The notes under the pieces: generated by a model
Databases searched by the model: none
What the model was told of the DNA's origin: nothing
Seen by the model: only the letters and a program-made list of their open reading frames with translations
Part shown: one piece after another, positions 8,615 through 17,360 of the stretch
Numbering within the stretch: position 1 is the stretch's first letter
Layout of the letters: each line of letters begins with the position of its first letter
Translations under genes and position numbers: made by a program
NCBI GenBank assembly: GCA_036381515.1
Contig: DASVCR010000034.1
Coordinates: forward strand, 1 to 64,000
Length of the DNA stretch: 64,000 nucleotides
Reading direction: 5' to 3'
Source of the DNA: ZC4RG20 sp036381515
GTDB lineage: Bacteria > Pseudomonadota > Gammaproteobacteria > Steroidobacterales > Rariloculaceae

Positions 8615-9826
8615 ATGAGGGCCGCCGTTGCAACGCGCTTTGGACCGCCCGAGGTGTTGGAGGTTCGGGAGGTCCCGACGCCGACGCCCGCGGACAACGA
8701 GGTGCTCGTTCGCGTGCGTGCGTCGAGCGTGTGCTTCGGCGATCGAATGCTTCGCAGCGGCCCGTTTCTCATCCGCTTGCTGAGCGGCTTTCGACCCAGG
8801 CGGCCGATCCTGGGCGTCGATCTTGCCGGCACGGTCGAAGCGGTCGGACGGAACGTGACGCGATTCGCGCCGGGCGATGCGGTGTATGGCGCGCGCGGCG
8901 CCGAGTTCGCTGCCCACGCCGAGTTCGCGTGCGTGGCCGAGGATGGGTTCCTGGCGCCCAAGCCGGCGACCATGACGTTCGAGGAAGCCGGCACCGTGTT
9001 CGTGGGCGCGCCGTGCTCACTCTATTTCCTGCGCCGGGCGAACCTGAATCACGGCGAGCGGATTCTCGTCCATGGAGCGTCGGGCAGCCTGGGCACGTTA
9101 TGCGTGCAGCTGGCGAAGCATTTCGGCGCTCACGTTACCGCCGTATCCAGCGGCGCCAACGCCGAGCTCGTGCGATCGCTCGGGGCCGACGAGGTCATCG
9201 ACTACACGACCGAGGACTTCACCGATCGGGGGCCCGTGTACGACGTGATCGTCGACGTGCTCGGCAAGGCCCGATTCCCGCGCAGCCTGCGCGCGCTGAA
9301 GTCGGGAGGGCGCTACCTGCTCGTCGGCTTTCCGGCCGGGCTCTGGGAAATGATGCGCGCGTTGGTCACCGGCGGGCTGGCACACCTCTTCGGACGGACC
9401 CGATTCATCACCGGCGCGGCCGATCCGAAGCCTGCGGATCTCGTCTTCCTGCAGGAGTTGATCGACGCGGGCAAGCTGCGAACGGTGGTCGCGCGCCGAT
9501 ATACGCTCGACGAGATCCGGGAAGCGCACCGCTACGCCGATACCGGCCACAAAGGTCGGCAACGTCGCGGTCTTGATCGGACGCCGCAGGAGTCGATGCC
9601 GCGCCCGAGCCGTCCGTCCGCCGCGTCGAAGTGGCGGAGTAGCAGTCAAGGAGCTGCAGCATCGACGCTTGAAGCGACTCGTGGGCAAAGGCAAAGTATT
9701 CGCGGATCGGCAGGTGGGGCAGCTACGGCAGGCGCGGACCGATTCACACGGTTGCCGGGCTTTCTCGAAGAGTCTCCAGAAGGCCCGCTACGAGCACGCT
9801 TTCGCCGGCACACGATCCCGCGTTAG
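8615..9826 (+). CDS. zinc-independent quinone oxidoreductase-like MDR protein, C-terminus frameshifted
   Basis: Residues 1-313 read as a medium-chain dehydrogenase/reductase of the quinone oxidoreductase type: GroES-like N-terminus, GVDLAGTVEAVGRNVTRF, the NAD(P)-binding HGASGSLGTLCVQLAKHFGA, and EAHRYADTGHK near the expected end. The catalytic-zinc ligands of alcohol dehydrogenases are absent. At the AAA run 9551-9553 the frame leaves the family. Reading one base fewer gives GHKVGNVAVLI, the expected C-terminus, whereas the annotated frame adds about 90 unrelated residues. So there is a one-base insertion (or sequencing error) here. Even the corrected frame lacks a prompt stop, so the 3' end may be damaged further. 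Confidence 0.75.
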   Translation: MRAAVATRFGPPEVLEVREVPTPTPADNEVLVRVRASSVCFGDRMLRSGPFLIRLLSGFRPRRPILGVDLAGTVEAVGRNVTRFAPGDAVYGARGAEFAAHAEFACVAEDGFLAPKPATMTFEEAGTVFVGAPCSLYFLRRANLNHGERILVHGASGSLGTLCVQLAKHFGAHVTAVSSGANAELVRSLGADEVIDYTTEDFTDRGPVYDVIVDVLGKARFPRSLRALKSGGRYLLVGFPAGLWEMMRALVTGGLAHLFGRTRFITGAADPKPADLVFLQELIDAGKLRTVVARRYTLDEIREAHRYADTGHKGRQRRGLDRTPQESMPRPSRPSAASKWRSSSQGAAASTLEATRGQRQSIRGSAGGAATAGADRFTRLPGFLEESPEGPLRARFRRHTIPR

Positions 9827-9855
9827 ATTCGTCTCGTCAAACTTCCAGGAGTCGG

Positions 9856-11541
9856 ATGGAAACGATAGGCATCGTCCTCTCGATGCTCGCGGCCGTCGTG
9901 CTGAGCGGCATCGTCGTCCGCGCGCTCCCGCTCGGGGTGCCGACGCCGTTGGTCCAGATCGGGCTCGGCGCGGTCGTTGCCGCTTTCTCGAGCTTCGAGG
10001 TGCGTCTCGACCCGGAGGTGTTCTTCCTGCTGTTTCTGCCGCCGCTCTTGTTTCTCGACGGCTGGCGGATACCGAAGGAAGGTCTGCTGCGCGACAAGGG
10101 GCTGATCCTCGAGCTGTCGCTCGGCCTCGTGTTCTTCACCGTCCTGGGCATCGGCTATTTCATCCAATGGATGATCCCCGCGATGCCGCTGCCGGTCGCG
10201 TTCGCGCTCGCGGCGATCGTGTCGCCGACCGATCCGATCGCGGTCTCGGCGATCACGTCCCGCGTGCCGATGCCGAAGCGGGTGATGCACGTGCTCGAAG
10301 GCGAGTCGCTGCTGAACGACGCGTCCGGTCTCGTCTGCTTTCGCTTCGCGGTCGCGGCCGCGCTGACCGGTGCGTTCTCGCTGCCGAGCGCGGCCGTCAC
10401 ATTCGCGCAGCTCGCGGTCGTCGGCATCGCGGCCGGCGTCCTGCTTACCTTCGCCGTGATGTACGTCAAGGGCTGGATCAGCCGCCGCCTCGGCGAGGAA
10501 TCCGGATCGCATGTGCTGATCAGCCTGCTGATTCCGTTCGGTGCGTACGAGCTCGCGGAGCATCTCGGCGGGTCCGGGATCCTGTCGGCGGTCGCGGCGG
10601 GTATCACGATGAGCTACATCGAGCTCGCGGGCGGGGCCGCGGCGTCGACCCGCGTGCAGCGAACGGCCGTATGGGATACGGTTCAGTTCGCGCTCAACGG
10701 CATCATGTTCGTGCTGCTCGGTGAGCAGCTTCCCGGGATCTTAGCCGGAGCAATGGACGCGGTGCGCGAGTCGGACCACGAGAATCCAGGGTGGCTCGCT
10801 GTCTACGTGGTTGCGATCAACTTTGGTCTCGCGGCTCTCCGCTTCCTGTGGGTCTGGGTCTCCGGCCGACTGACCTTATGGCTTGCACAGCGGCGCGGCC
10901 AGCCCGTCGGCGAGAAGCCGTCGCTGCGCGTCGTCGCCGTGATGTCTGTCGCCGGCGTGCGCGGCGCGATCACGCTCGCGGGCGTCCTGACTTTGCCGCT
11001 TGCGCTCACGGACGGCACGCCGTTCCCCGCTCGCGACCTGACGATCTTCCTCGCCGCAGGCGTGATCATCATCTCGCTGACGGCTTCGAGCGTGCTGCTG
11101 CCGACGCTGCTGCGCGGCTTGCAGGAGCCCGCGGAGTCGGCCGAGGAGGCGGAGATCGAGCGGGCGCGCCAGGCCGCGGCCGAAGCTGCGATTCCTGCGA
11201 TCGAGGCGGCGCTGCACAAGATGGCCAAGGGGCATACCGACGCCGACTTGTATGCCGAGGCCGGCGCCCGCGTCATGGAGCTCTACCGTCGACGACTCGA
11301 GGGGCATACCGGGTCCGAGAACGGGGCTCGCGTGCGCCGTGCCGACCGCATCGAGGCTCGCCTGCGAGTCGCGGCGCTCTGCGCGGAACGCGAGGCGATC
11401 TACGCGCTTGCGCGCGCACACCGGATCTCGGATCAGGTCGCACGCAAGCTCGTGCGCGACGTCGATCTCCAGGAGGAGCGGATTCACGGGTTCGAGCTCG
11501 CGTTCAAGCGGGGGTTCAGCGGGCGCCGTAAGGATGCCTGA
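9856..11541 (+). CDS. CPA1-family Na+(K+)/H+ antiporter
   Basis: 561 residues. About 12 membrane helices span residues 1-420, with the CPA1 core motifs SPTDPIAVSA (ion-binding Asp), EGESLLNDASGLV and GVRGAITLAGVL. A cytoplasmic helical tail (about 425-561), rich in Glu/Arg/Ala, follows, as in NhaP/YjcE-like members. It exchanges Na+ or K+ for protons and supports pH and salt homeostasis. The start is the first ATG after the damaged MDR gene, with a weak CAGGAGT upstream. No partner genes surround it. Confidence 0.9.
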   Translation: METIGIVLSMLAAVVLSGIVVRALPLGVPTPLVQIGLGAVVAAFSSFEVRLDPEVFFLLFLPPLLFLDGWRIPKEGLLRDKGLILELSLGLVFFTVLGIGYFIQWMIPAMPLPVAFALAAIVSPTDPIAVSAITSRVPMPKRVMHVLEGESLLNDASGLVCFRFAVAAALTGAFSLPSAAVTFAQLAVVGIAAGVLLTFAVMYVKGWISRRLGEESGSHVLISLLIPFGAYELAEHLGGSGILSAVAAGITMSYIELAGGAAASTRVQRTAVWDTVQFALNGIMFVLLGEQLPGILAGAMDAVRESDHENPGWLAVYVVAINFGLAALRFLWVWVSGRLTLWLAQRRGQPVGEKPSLRVVAVMSVAGVRGAITLAGVLTLPLALTDGTPFPARDLTIFLAAGVIIISLTASSVLLPTLLRGLQEPAESAEEAEIERARQAAAEAAIPAIEAALHKMAKGHTDADLYAEAGARVMELYRRRLEGHTGSENGARVRRADRIEARLRVAALCAEREAIYALARAHRISDQVARKLVRDVDLQEERIHGFELAFKRGFSGRRKDA

Positions 11542-11621
11542 GGATGCTCTAGGAGCAGCCCCGTCAGGCACCGCGTAATCCCCGGCGGTCCCGCCGCTCG
11601 GCTCAACCGACATAAGCAGGC

Positions 11622-11916
11622 ATGACGAATAGCGCGCGTATTGTTCTCGGCATCTTCTTCGTGTCGTGCCTGGGAAGCATCGTGGCATTCCTTACTGGGT
11701 TGCCATGGTGGCGGTGGGTCGCGGCGCCGGCGCTGGTCCTCAGCGGATGGGCCGTGCTTGGTCACGTCGTTACGCTCGCCGACGACGCTGCAGGAGGATG
11801 GTCGAGCGTCGGATCCCGCAGAGGCAAGGGTGTTCTGGCGTCATTCCGTTGTGGAGCTCCTCGCGAATCTATTAGTGTTCTGCGGAATGGCCGCGTTCGT
11901 ACTGACCAAGTGGTAG
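11622..11916 (+). pseudogene. small membrane protein gene with frameshift
   Basis: The first frame (ATG 11622) encodes two hydrophobic segments (RIVLGIFFVSCLGSIVAFLTG; WVAAPALVLSGWAVLGHVVTLADDAAGGWS). The natural continuation lies in the next frame from about 11811: DPAEARVFWRHSVVELLANLLVFCGMAAFVLTKW, then TAG at 11914-11916. Together they would make a three-helix protein of about 97 residues. A one-base insertion near 11811 explains the break. It could be a sequencing error, but several neighbours are broken too. I do not recognise the family. Confidence 0.65.
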
Positions 11917-11930
11917 CGATCCGGCAATGA

Positions 11931-12251
11931 CGCCGACCAAGGCCTCTCCGGTTGTTTTGCGACGTGGGTGTTTCGACCCTCTGCTCGACCAGATTAGCGT
12001 CGCCAGTCGATGAGCGGCAGGTACGTTGCGTCATGCGTACGACAAGCAGAGACGATGCCGCCATAGCTCTCGTCGTAGAGACGGTCGATGGCGTAGGATA
12101 GCGGGAATGGATCGGCCGTCGCCGGACGATGCGCTGCTGCCCGCGCGGCTGATCCGACCGTCAGGCACTGACCGGGAGAATCAGAACGATTGCTCCGGCC
12201 CCGAGAAGCCGCGAAGATCGGAGCGCCGAGACCACCCGCGGAGGAACGAGC
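11931..12251. other. gap without recognisable gene
   Basis: No reading frame here has family-like content, and no repeat or clear hairpin stands out. A GAGGAACGAG just before 12252 serves the next gene. Confidence 0.5.
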
Positions 12252-12533
12252 ATGTCCAAACTTGCCAGGCTCGAGGTCGTGCTGCTTGCGCTTCTGGCAT
12301 GCGGAATCAGTTTTTTCGCGGCCAATCAGTCGGGCGTGCGTGTTTGGTACGTAGCCGCTTTCGCTTTCGGGCTTATTTGCATCGGGGCAACGCGTCTCCC
12401 CGCGTTGGCCCAGCTGGCGGACAAATCATCCGTCCACATTCGGGTCTGGTGGGCGCCGGCGGTTTTGTCGCTCGGAATGCTGCTTTTGGTCGGTGTGTTG
12501 GTTGCTCGATTCATCATTGGGGCAGCCATATAG
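12252..12533 (+). CDS. small three-helix membrane protein
   Basis: 93 residues behind a good GGAGGAACGAGC ribosome site. Three hydrophobic segments: LEVVLLALLACGISFFAANQ, WYVAAFAFGLICIGATRL and WAPAVLSLGMLLLVGVLVARFIIGAAI. Charge distribution puts the N-terminus (MSKLAR) on the cytoplasmic side. There are no recognisable motifs. It looks intact, unlike many genes around it. Function unknown. Confidence 0.65.
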   Translation: MSKLARLEVVLLALLACGISFFAANQSGVRVWYVAAFAFGLICIGATRLPALAQLADKSSVHIRVWWAPAVLSLGMLLLVGVLVARFIIGAAI

Positions 12534-12869
12534 CAAGCCGTTGCACCGCGCTGCAAAGGGCAGCGTCCACGGCCGAACCAGGCGTTGTCCGTCAAGGATA
12601 CGACGCCACATGGTCGAGCGCTCGAGGCCGCCCCGGTGTGAGTAGCACCGTCGGGCGAGACGTCACGTCATGACAGTGGAATACTGCATGCCCGTTATTC
12701 CTAGCGTCGATCTCGAAACGAGGCTGCGGTGCTGGGTGGAAGGGCTGCCGAAAAGGGCAGCGAGGCATGACAGCCGGATGGAGCGGACGAGGAGAACGTG
12801 GCTAGGAGCCCGCGTCATGCGATGCCTCCCAGTGCGCGCAACCGAACGGCATCGTCAGGAGACAGTGGC
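12534..12869. other. gap containing one gene fragment
   Basis: Apart from the VOC-like fragment at 12670-12747 (listed separately) nothing coding is recognisable. The last bases (AGGAGA at 12857-12862) are the ribosome site for the DUF2007 gene. Confidence 0.5.
12670..12747 (+). pseudogene. N-terminal fragment of a VOC-like gene
   Basis: From the ATG at 12670 the first 26 codons give a sequence ending SVDLETRLRCWVEGL, which resembles the first strand and helix of VOC (glyoxalase/bleomycin-resistance) proteins (IPSxDLExSLxFWVEGLG). After VEGL the frame turns into Arg-rich sequence without family character. It is probably the stump of a deleted gene. The match is short, so this is tentative. 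Confidence 0.4.
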
Positions 12870-13199
12870 ATGCGGAAGGTCTTCAGCTCAAACGAAATCA
12901 GCGAAACCGTGCTGGTTCGAGATGCTCTGGTGCACGGCGGCGTCGAGGTGACCATTCAGAATGAGCACTCCGGCCGGTCCGCAGTGCCAGGATTTCGGCC
13001 CCCGGCGGAAATTTGGGTTCTGCGCGATGACGACTACGGGACCGCGCGGCAAATAGTCGTCGATACGATCGCAGCTCTCGACAGCCGGTCCGATGCGGAA
13101 CCGTGGGCTTGTTCGCGCTGCGGGGAAGAGAACCCGCAGTCGTTCGACATTTGTTGGAGCTGCGGGCGAGAGAAGGGCAGGGTTGGCGACCGCGGCTGA
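12870..13199 (+). CDS. DUF2007 protein with C-terminal zinc ribbon
   Basis: 109 residues. The start at 12870 has AGGAGA 7 bases upstream and gives the family's usual opening (MRKVFSSNEISETVLVRDAL). DUF2007 covers about residues 1-72, including EIWVLRDDDYGTARQIV. After a short linker comes WACSRCGEENPQSFDICWSCG (about 82-102), four cysteines spaced as in a RanBP2-type zinc ribbon. DUF2007 is a small fold of unknown role annotated as putative signal-transducing. The combination suggests protein or nucleic-acid binding. It appears intact. Confidence 0.75.
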   Translation: MRKVFSSNEISETVLVRDALVHGGVEVTIQNEHSGRSAVPGFRPPAEIWVLRDDDYGTARQIVVDTIAALDSRSDAEPWACSRCGEENPQSFDICWSCGREKGRVGDRG

Positions 13200-13206
13200 G
13201 AAGGCC

Positions 13207-13535
13207 GTGAGCCAGCACATAAGGATCGCGCGTCCCGTCGAGGACATCGCACGATCGGCCGCGATGTGCAGTTTACGCACTGCCGCACGCATCCGATTGC
13301 TCCCAAGCCGACGCCGGAGGATCTTCTCGTCTTCTATGTGCCATCGCCCGAGGACTGGAAAGCGCGCTGCCAGGCTATGATCGAGGCGGGCTTCCTGGAG
13401 GTCGAACCCGTCAACCCGTACTGGAAGCGGTACGGGCGCACCTTCGAAGACCCGGATGGCTATAGAGTGGTCATTCAACGAGCAGCATGGCACGGAAGCG
13501 GGAGAAAAGGGGACCGATCGGGAGAGACATCGTGA
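13207..13535 (+). pseudogene. VOC family gene (YycE-like) with internal deletion and frameshift
   Basis: From GTG 13207 the sequence reads SQHIRIARPVEDIARS, the usual N-terminus of this VOC subfamily. From about 13266, in another frame, it reads PTPEDLLVFYVPSPEDW and NPYWKRYGRTFEDPDGYRVVIQ, the usual second half. The roughly 45-50 residues that should lie between are missing and the frame differs, so an internal deletion has removed the centre of the domain, with its metal ligands. The 3' end overlaps the start of the cupin gene. I treat it as dead. Confidence 0.7.
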
Positions 13536-13846
13536 ATCCATTCAAGATCAGTTTCGACGAGATGGAGTGGCAGCAGGTCCGTCCGGACGTTCGCGAGAAG
13601 GTCTACTGTGAAGGGGCACGCCAGGTGCGCTTGGTAGAATTCGAAACGAGCGATGGCGCGGAGCATTGGTGCGAGGCCGGGCACATAGGCTACGTGCTAC
13701 GGGGCGCGTTGAGCATCAGCTTCGACGGCAAGGTGATCTCATACAAGGCGGGCGATGGTCTGTTCATTCCGCCCGGTCCGGCAAGCAGGCATCGCTCTGT
13801 CGCGATTGCTTCGGGCACACAGTTGCTGATGATCGAAGACGTGTAG
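13532..13846 (+). CDS. small cupin-domain protein
   Basis: 104 residues from a GTG at 13532 with GGGAGAG upstream. The start is chosen because the longer frame runs back through the VOC remnant. A single cupin barrel: EHWCEAGHIGYVLRGALSISFDGKVISYKAGDGLFIPPGPASRHR contains the paired cupin motifs, with His residues in both and the G(X)5HxH pattern degenerate. Such small cupins bind metals and act as isomerases, dioxygenases or ligand sensors. Nothing here shows which. It appears intact. Confidence 0.75.
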   Translation: MNPFKISFDEMEWQQVRPDVREKVYCEGARQVRLVEFETSDGAEHWCEAGHIGYVLRGALSISFDGKVISYKAGDGLFIPPGPASRHRSVAIASGTQLLMIEDV

Positions 13847-13910
13847 GCGCAGTCTTGGTCATGCCAGCTTCGCGATTCGAGCCTGTTCGTTCGCCACCCG
13901 CCACATCGTC

Positions 13911-14589
13911 ATGCCGACCGCCCTCATAACCGGAGCAAGAAAGGGCCTGGGGCGTGCGCTGGCTTTGGAGTTCGCCGGGCGCGGCTGGCAGACCTTTGCG
14001 TTCTCACGACGACTCGAGGAACGCCGGGAGGCTGGAGTCTACTGGCTCCAAGGAGACGTGACCGACCCGGAATCGATGGAAAGGATCAGAAGGGTCGTCT
14101 CCCGGGAGGCACTCGCCCTGGACGTCCTGATCAACAACGCCGGAGCCGGCGGCCGCGGGAGCGAGCTCGGGAACGTTGCTCCTGATGAGGTGACGTCTCA
14201 GTTCTTCGTGCATTGCGTTGGGCGCTGCGCGTTTGCCAGATCTTCTCGGTTCTTCTTGCAGCGGCTTCTCGCCCCGTCGTCGTGAACGTAACGTCCCGCT
14301 TCGGGTCGACCTCGCAGCTCGCAGCAGGGGGCCTGGACGGCAGTCGAATCTCCTATGGATACCGAATCGCGAAGGCGGCTCAGAACATGCTTACTCAATG
14401 TCTGGCTCGCGACCCGAGCTTCTCGCGGGTGTCTGTCGTAGCGCTAGATGGCTACGCACGGATTCTGCCTCGTCGGATGCCAATCGGAGGCCGGAGGAAG
14501 CGGCGGAAGCCGTGGTGGATCTCCTCGAACGACGCGACTTCGAGAGCGGCATGATGATTCACGCCTTTGGTGAGGAATGCTCCTGGTGA
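13911..14589 (+). pseudogene. short-chain dehydrogenase/reductase with two frameshifts
   Basis: Three frames in succession give one SDR. 13911 to about 14220: MPTALITGARKGLGRALALEF (TGxxxGxG cofactor motif) and LDVLINNAGAGG. About 14222-14446: ALRVCQIF, PVVVNVTSRFGS and ISYGYRIAKAAQNML (catalytic YxxxK). About 14449-14589: WLRTDSASSDANRRPEEAAEAV to a TGA. One base is missing near 14221, and about seven near 14447, where an HPG would be expected before WLRTD. Two separate lesions make a sequencing error less likely than decay. Confidence 0.8.
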
Positions 14590-14746
14590 ATGGGCAGGAG
14601 CAGAATCGTTGCATGCTCACCGGTCGTCGCGCCGGCGGCGAAGGCAGGGTTAGCCGCCATAGGGCAGTCGGACAGCATCGTGGCGATTCTCGAGCGACGA
14701 GTCGAATAGACGAAATCGCGCCGTTGAACACAGAAAGGACTCGAAC

Positions 14747-14863
14747 GTGGCTCAGCAGACGTGGAACGCCGAGGTATATCAGCGCAACGCTCGATTCGTC
14801 AGCGACTTGGGAATGCCCGTAGTCGAGCTTCTGGATCCGCAGCCCGGGGAGCGCATCCTGGAC
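14747..14863 (+). pseudogene. N-terminal stump of a SAM-dependent methyltransferase
   Basis: GTG at 14747 behind AGAAAGGA. The first 39 codons (QTWNAEVYQRNARFVSDLG ... LLDPQPGERILD) match the start of class I methyltransferases, which continue into the SAM-binding DxGCGxG loop. Here the match stops exactly at ILD. The next bases are the antisense of the xylanase 3' end, whose stop codon is only 3 bases away (14866). The gene was evidently cut by a rearrangement joining it to the xylanase block. Confidence 0.65.
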
Positions 14864-14865
14864 CG

Positions 14866-16035
14866 TCAGAGCGTAGCCGCGAGCGCGAGGAGCTCTGCAT
14901 ATGCGCGTTTCGGCCGCAAGTCTCGATCGAACAGCAATGGATAGTTCGTTCGTCCGCGGATCGGGAAGTCGTTCTTCCACGAGATGCCGTCGTGCAGCCC
15001 CCACGTCGTTACGCGCTTCACTGCAGGGCGGTACCTGAGCAGAATCTCGAACACGAGGCGATAGCGCTTCGCGAGCGCTTCCTCGACGGCTTCGGGCAGA
15101 CCATCGCGGTACGGATCGTCGGCCTCCAGGTATTGACCCCGAACGGAGATGTCGGGGGTCGGCGCGCTCGGATTCGGTAACACGTCGACGTCGAGCTCCG
15201 TGACGTGTACCTCGAGGCCGAGGTCCGCGTATGCCGCGACGCTCTTCTCCCATTCCTCCATGTCCGGATAGTCGAGGCCGATATGGCTTTGCAGACCAAC
15301 ACCGTGGATCGGCACGCCGCGGTCGAGATAATCGCGCAGCACTGCGAGCACGAGCTCACGTTTCCGCGGATCGTGCATGTTGTAGTCGTTATAGAGGAGC
15401 CGGGCATCGGGATCGGCGGCATGCGCGAAGCGAAACGCATGCTCCATGAAATCCTCGCCGATGATCTCGAGCCAGCGGCTGCGGCGCCAGCCGGTGCGCT
15501 CCTCGATGGCCTCGTTGACGACGTCCCACGCCGCGAGCCGGCCGCGATAGCGGCCCACGAGCGTGTCGATATGCTCTTCCATCCGCTCGAGAAGCGCCAT
15601 GCGATCGAGCGGCGCTCCCGAGGCGTCCATGAAAATGTTTCTCGGCACTTGCGAATGCCAGACCAGGGTATGGCCGACGAGATACATCCCGTTCGCCGTG
15701 CCGAGCTCGACGAGCCTGTCGGCCGGGCCGAAGCGCCACTCGGCGTTGTTCGGACGGATCTCTTGCCACTTCATGCAGTTCTCTGGCGTGAGCGACGTGA
15801 ACTCGCGCGTGAGCACCGCGAGCTCACGCTCGATCTGTCGCTCGAGCGAGATCGTGCTGACGGCCGCGCCGATATGGAAGACGCCCTTGAAGGCGGCGCC
15901 GAGCCCGCTGGCCGCAGCGGTCTGCGCGAGGGCGCTGGTGCGCACGAAGCCGAGCGCGGCACCGGCCGCGCTACCCTTCAAGAGATGCCGACGCGTCGGC
16001 GCGAATGCGTTCCGCTTGATACCGTCGTCACTCAT
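14866..16035 (-). CDS. Tat-exported GH10 endo-1,4-beta-xylanase
   Basis: 389 residues. TRRHLLKGSAAGAALG (about 14-29) is a twin-arginine signal. The rest is a single glycoside hydrolase family 10 barrel: HTLVWHSQVP, the acid/base Glu175 in WDVVNEAI and the nucleophile Glu280 in VHVTELDV, plus the aglycone-site TTWGLHDGISW. GH10 enzymes cut xylan backbones. With no carbohydrate-binding module and a Tat signal it probably acts in the periplasm on xylo-oligosaccharides. It starts 14 bases after the MHS transporter gene, so the two are likely co-transcribed. Confidence 0.92.
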   Translation of the reverse strand: MSDDGIKRNAFAPTRRHLLKGSAAGAALGFVRTSALAQTAAASGLGAAFKGVFHIGAAVSTISLERQIERELAVLTREFTSLTPENCMKWQEIRPNNAEWRFGPADRLVELGTANGMYLVGHTLVWHSQVPRNIFMDASGAPLDRMALLERMEEHIDTLVGRYRGRLAAWDVVNEAIEERTGWRRSRWLEIIGEDFMEHAFRFAHAADPDARLLYNDYNMHDPRKRELVLAVLRDYLDRGVPIHGVGLQSHIGLDYPDMEEWEKSVAAYADLGLEVHVTELDVDVLPNPSAPTPDISVRGQYLEADDPYRDGLPEAVEEALAKRYRLVFEILLRYRPAVKRVTTWGLHDGISWKNDFPIRGRTNYPLLFDRDLRPKRAYAELLALAATL

Positions 16036-16049
16036 GTTCGCCTCGGCTG

Positions 16050-17360
16050 CTACAGCCGGTCTACCGCATCCAACGTCCCCAGCGGCGCCGAGCCGGCCGC
16101 CGGTTGCATCGTACGCCGTGCGCGGTAGACCAGGGCGAGCTGTGCCGCCAGCGTCAGCAGCGCCGCGGCGCTCAAGTAGTAGCCGACATATGCGATGCCG
16201 TAGCTGGACGCGAGGTAGGTCGCGATATACGGCGCAAGCGAGCCGCCGAAAATGCCGGCGAGATTGAACGTCACCGACGCCCCCGTGTAGCGGACGGCCG
16301 TCGGGAAGAGCTCCGCGAGCGCCGCGCCGAGCGGCCCGTACGTGAGTCCCATGATCGCGAGGCCGAGCGCGAGGAAAGCAGTCGTCTGCACGGCGTCATC
16401 CGAGCCGAACAGCGGCGCAAACGCGAGACCGAAGACGACGACCGCGACGCTCGCCGCGATCAGCGTGGGCTGGCGTCCGTAGCGGTCCGCGCCGATGGCC
16501 GAGAGAGGGATCGTCAGCGCGAAAAACACGACGCCGATCATTTGCAGCAACAAAAATTCTTGCCGCGAGTAGCCGAGCGCGCTCGTGCCCCAGCTCAGCG
16601 TGAACACGGTCATGAGATAGAAGACGACGAACGTCGTGATGGCCGAGACCGTCGCGAGCGCCAGCGTGACGGGGTGCTCGCGCGCGACCGTCAGGATCGG
16701 CACGCGCACGCGCTCGCTGCGCTCGACGGCACGTTGGAACGCCGGCGTTTCCGAAAGCTGCAAGCGGATCCACAAGCCGAGGGCAACGAGCACGGCGCTC
16801 GCGAGAAACGGGATCCGCCATCCCCATGCCATGAACTCCGCGTCGCTCAACACCGCGGTGAGCAGGATGAAGACGCCGGTCGAGAGCACGAAGCCGAGCG
16901 GGGCACCGAGCTGCGGAAACATGCCGTACCAGCCCTCCTTGCCGCGCGGCGCATTCTCAGTCGCAAGCAGCACGGCGCCGCCCCACTCGCCGCCCAGGCC
17001 GAGCCCTTGGCCGAGACGGCAGAGCGCGAGCAGCGCGGGCGCCGCGAGCCCAATGCTCGCGTAGGTCGGCAGCAGGCCGATCGTGACCGTCGAAAGCCCC
17101 ATCGTGAGCAATGCCGCGACGAGCGTCGCCTTGCGTCCGATGCGATCGCCGAAATGGCCGAAGAGTGCAGAGCCGACGGGCCGGGCGAAGAACGCGAGCG
17201 CAAACGTCGCGAGAGATTGCAGCGTCGCCGTCGTTGGGTTGCCCGCAGGAAAGAACAGCTGCGGGAAGACGAGCACGGCAGCCGTGCCGTAGATGTAGAA
17301 GTCGAAGAATTCGATCGTCGTGCCGACGAGGCTTGCGACGAGAACGCGACGTTTCGTCAT
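16050..17360 (-). CDS. MFS transporter, MHS (metabolite:H+ symporter) family
   Basis: 436 residues from the ATG at 17360, where the family's opening begins (MTKRRVLVASLVGTTIEFFDFYIYG). Twelve membrane helices. The signatures GHFGDRIGRKATL (loop 2-3) and LGLGGEWGGAVLLATENAPRGK (helix 4) are typical of MHS transporters, which import organic acids, betaines or osmolytes with protons. The substrate cannot be told. It lies directly upstream of the xylanase on the same strand, which hints at uptake of a plant-polymer-derived acid, but this is inference. Confidence 0.88.
   Translation of the reverse strand: MTKRRVLVASLVGTTIEFFDFYIYGTAAVLVFPQLFFPAGNPTTATLQSLATFALAFFARPVGSALFGHFGDRIGRKATLVAALLTMGLSTVTIGLLPTYASIGLAAPALLALCRLGQGLGLGGEWGGAVLLATENAPRGKEGWYGMFPQLGAPLGFVLSTGVFILLTAVLSDAEFMAWGWRIPFLASAVLVALGLWIRLQLSETPAFQRAVERSERVRVPILTVAREHPVTLALATVSAITTFVVFYLMTVFTLSWGTSALGYSRQEFLLLQMIGVVFFALTIPLSAIGADRYGRQPTLIAASVAVVVFGLAFAPLFGSDDAVQTTAFLALGLAIMGLTYGPLGAALAELFPTAVRYTGASVTFNLAGIFGGSLAPYIATYLASSYGIAYVGYYLSAAALLTLAAQLALVYRARRTMQPAAGSAPLGTLDAVDRL

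Noticed and set aside
9551..9553. Programmed frameshift in the oxidoreductase
   Set aside because: AAAGG is too short for a slippery site, no stimulatory structure is seen, and the family does not use frameshifting.
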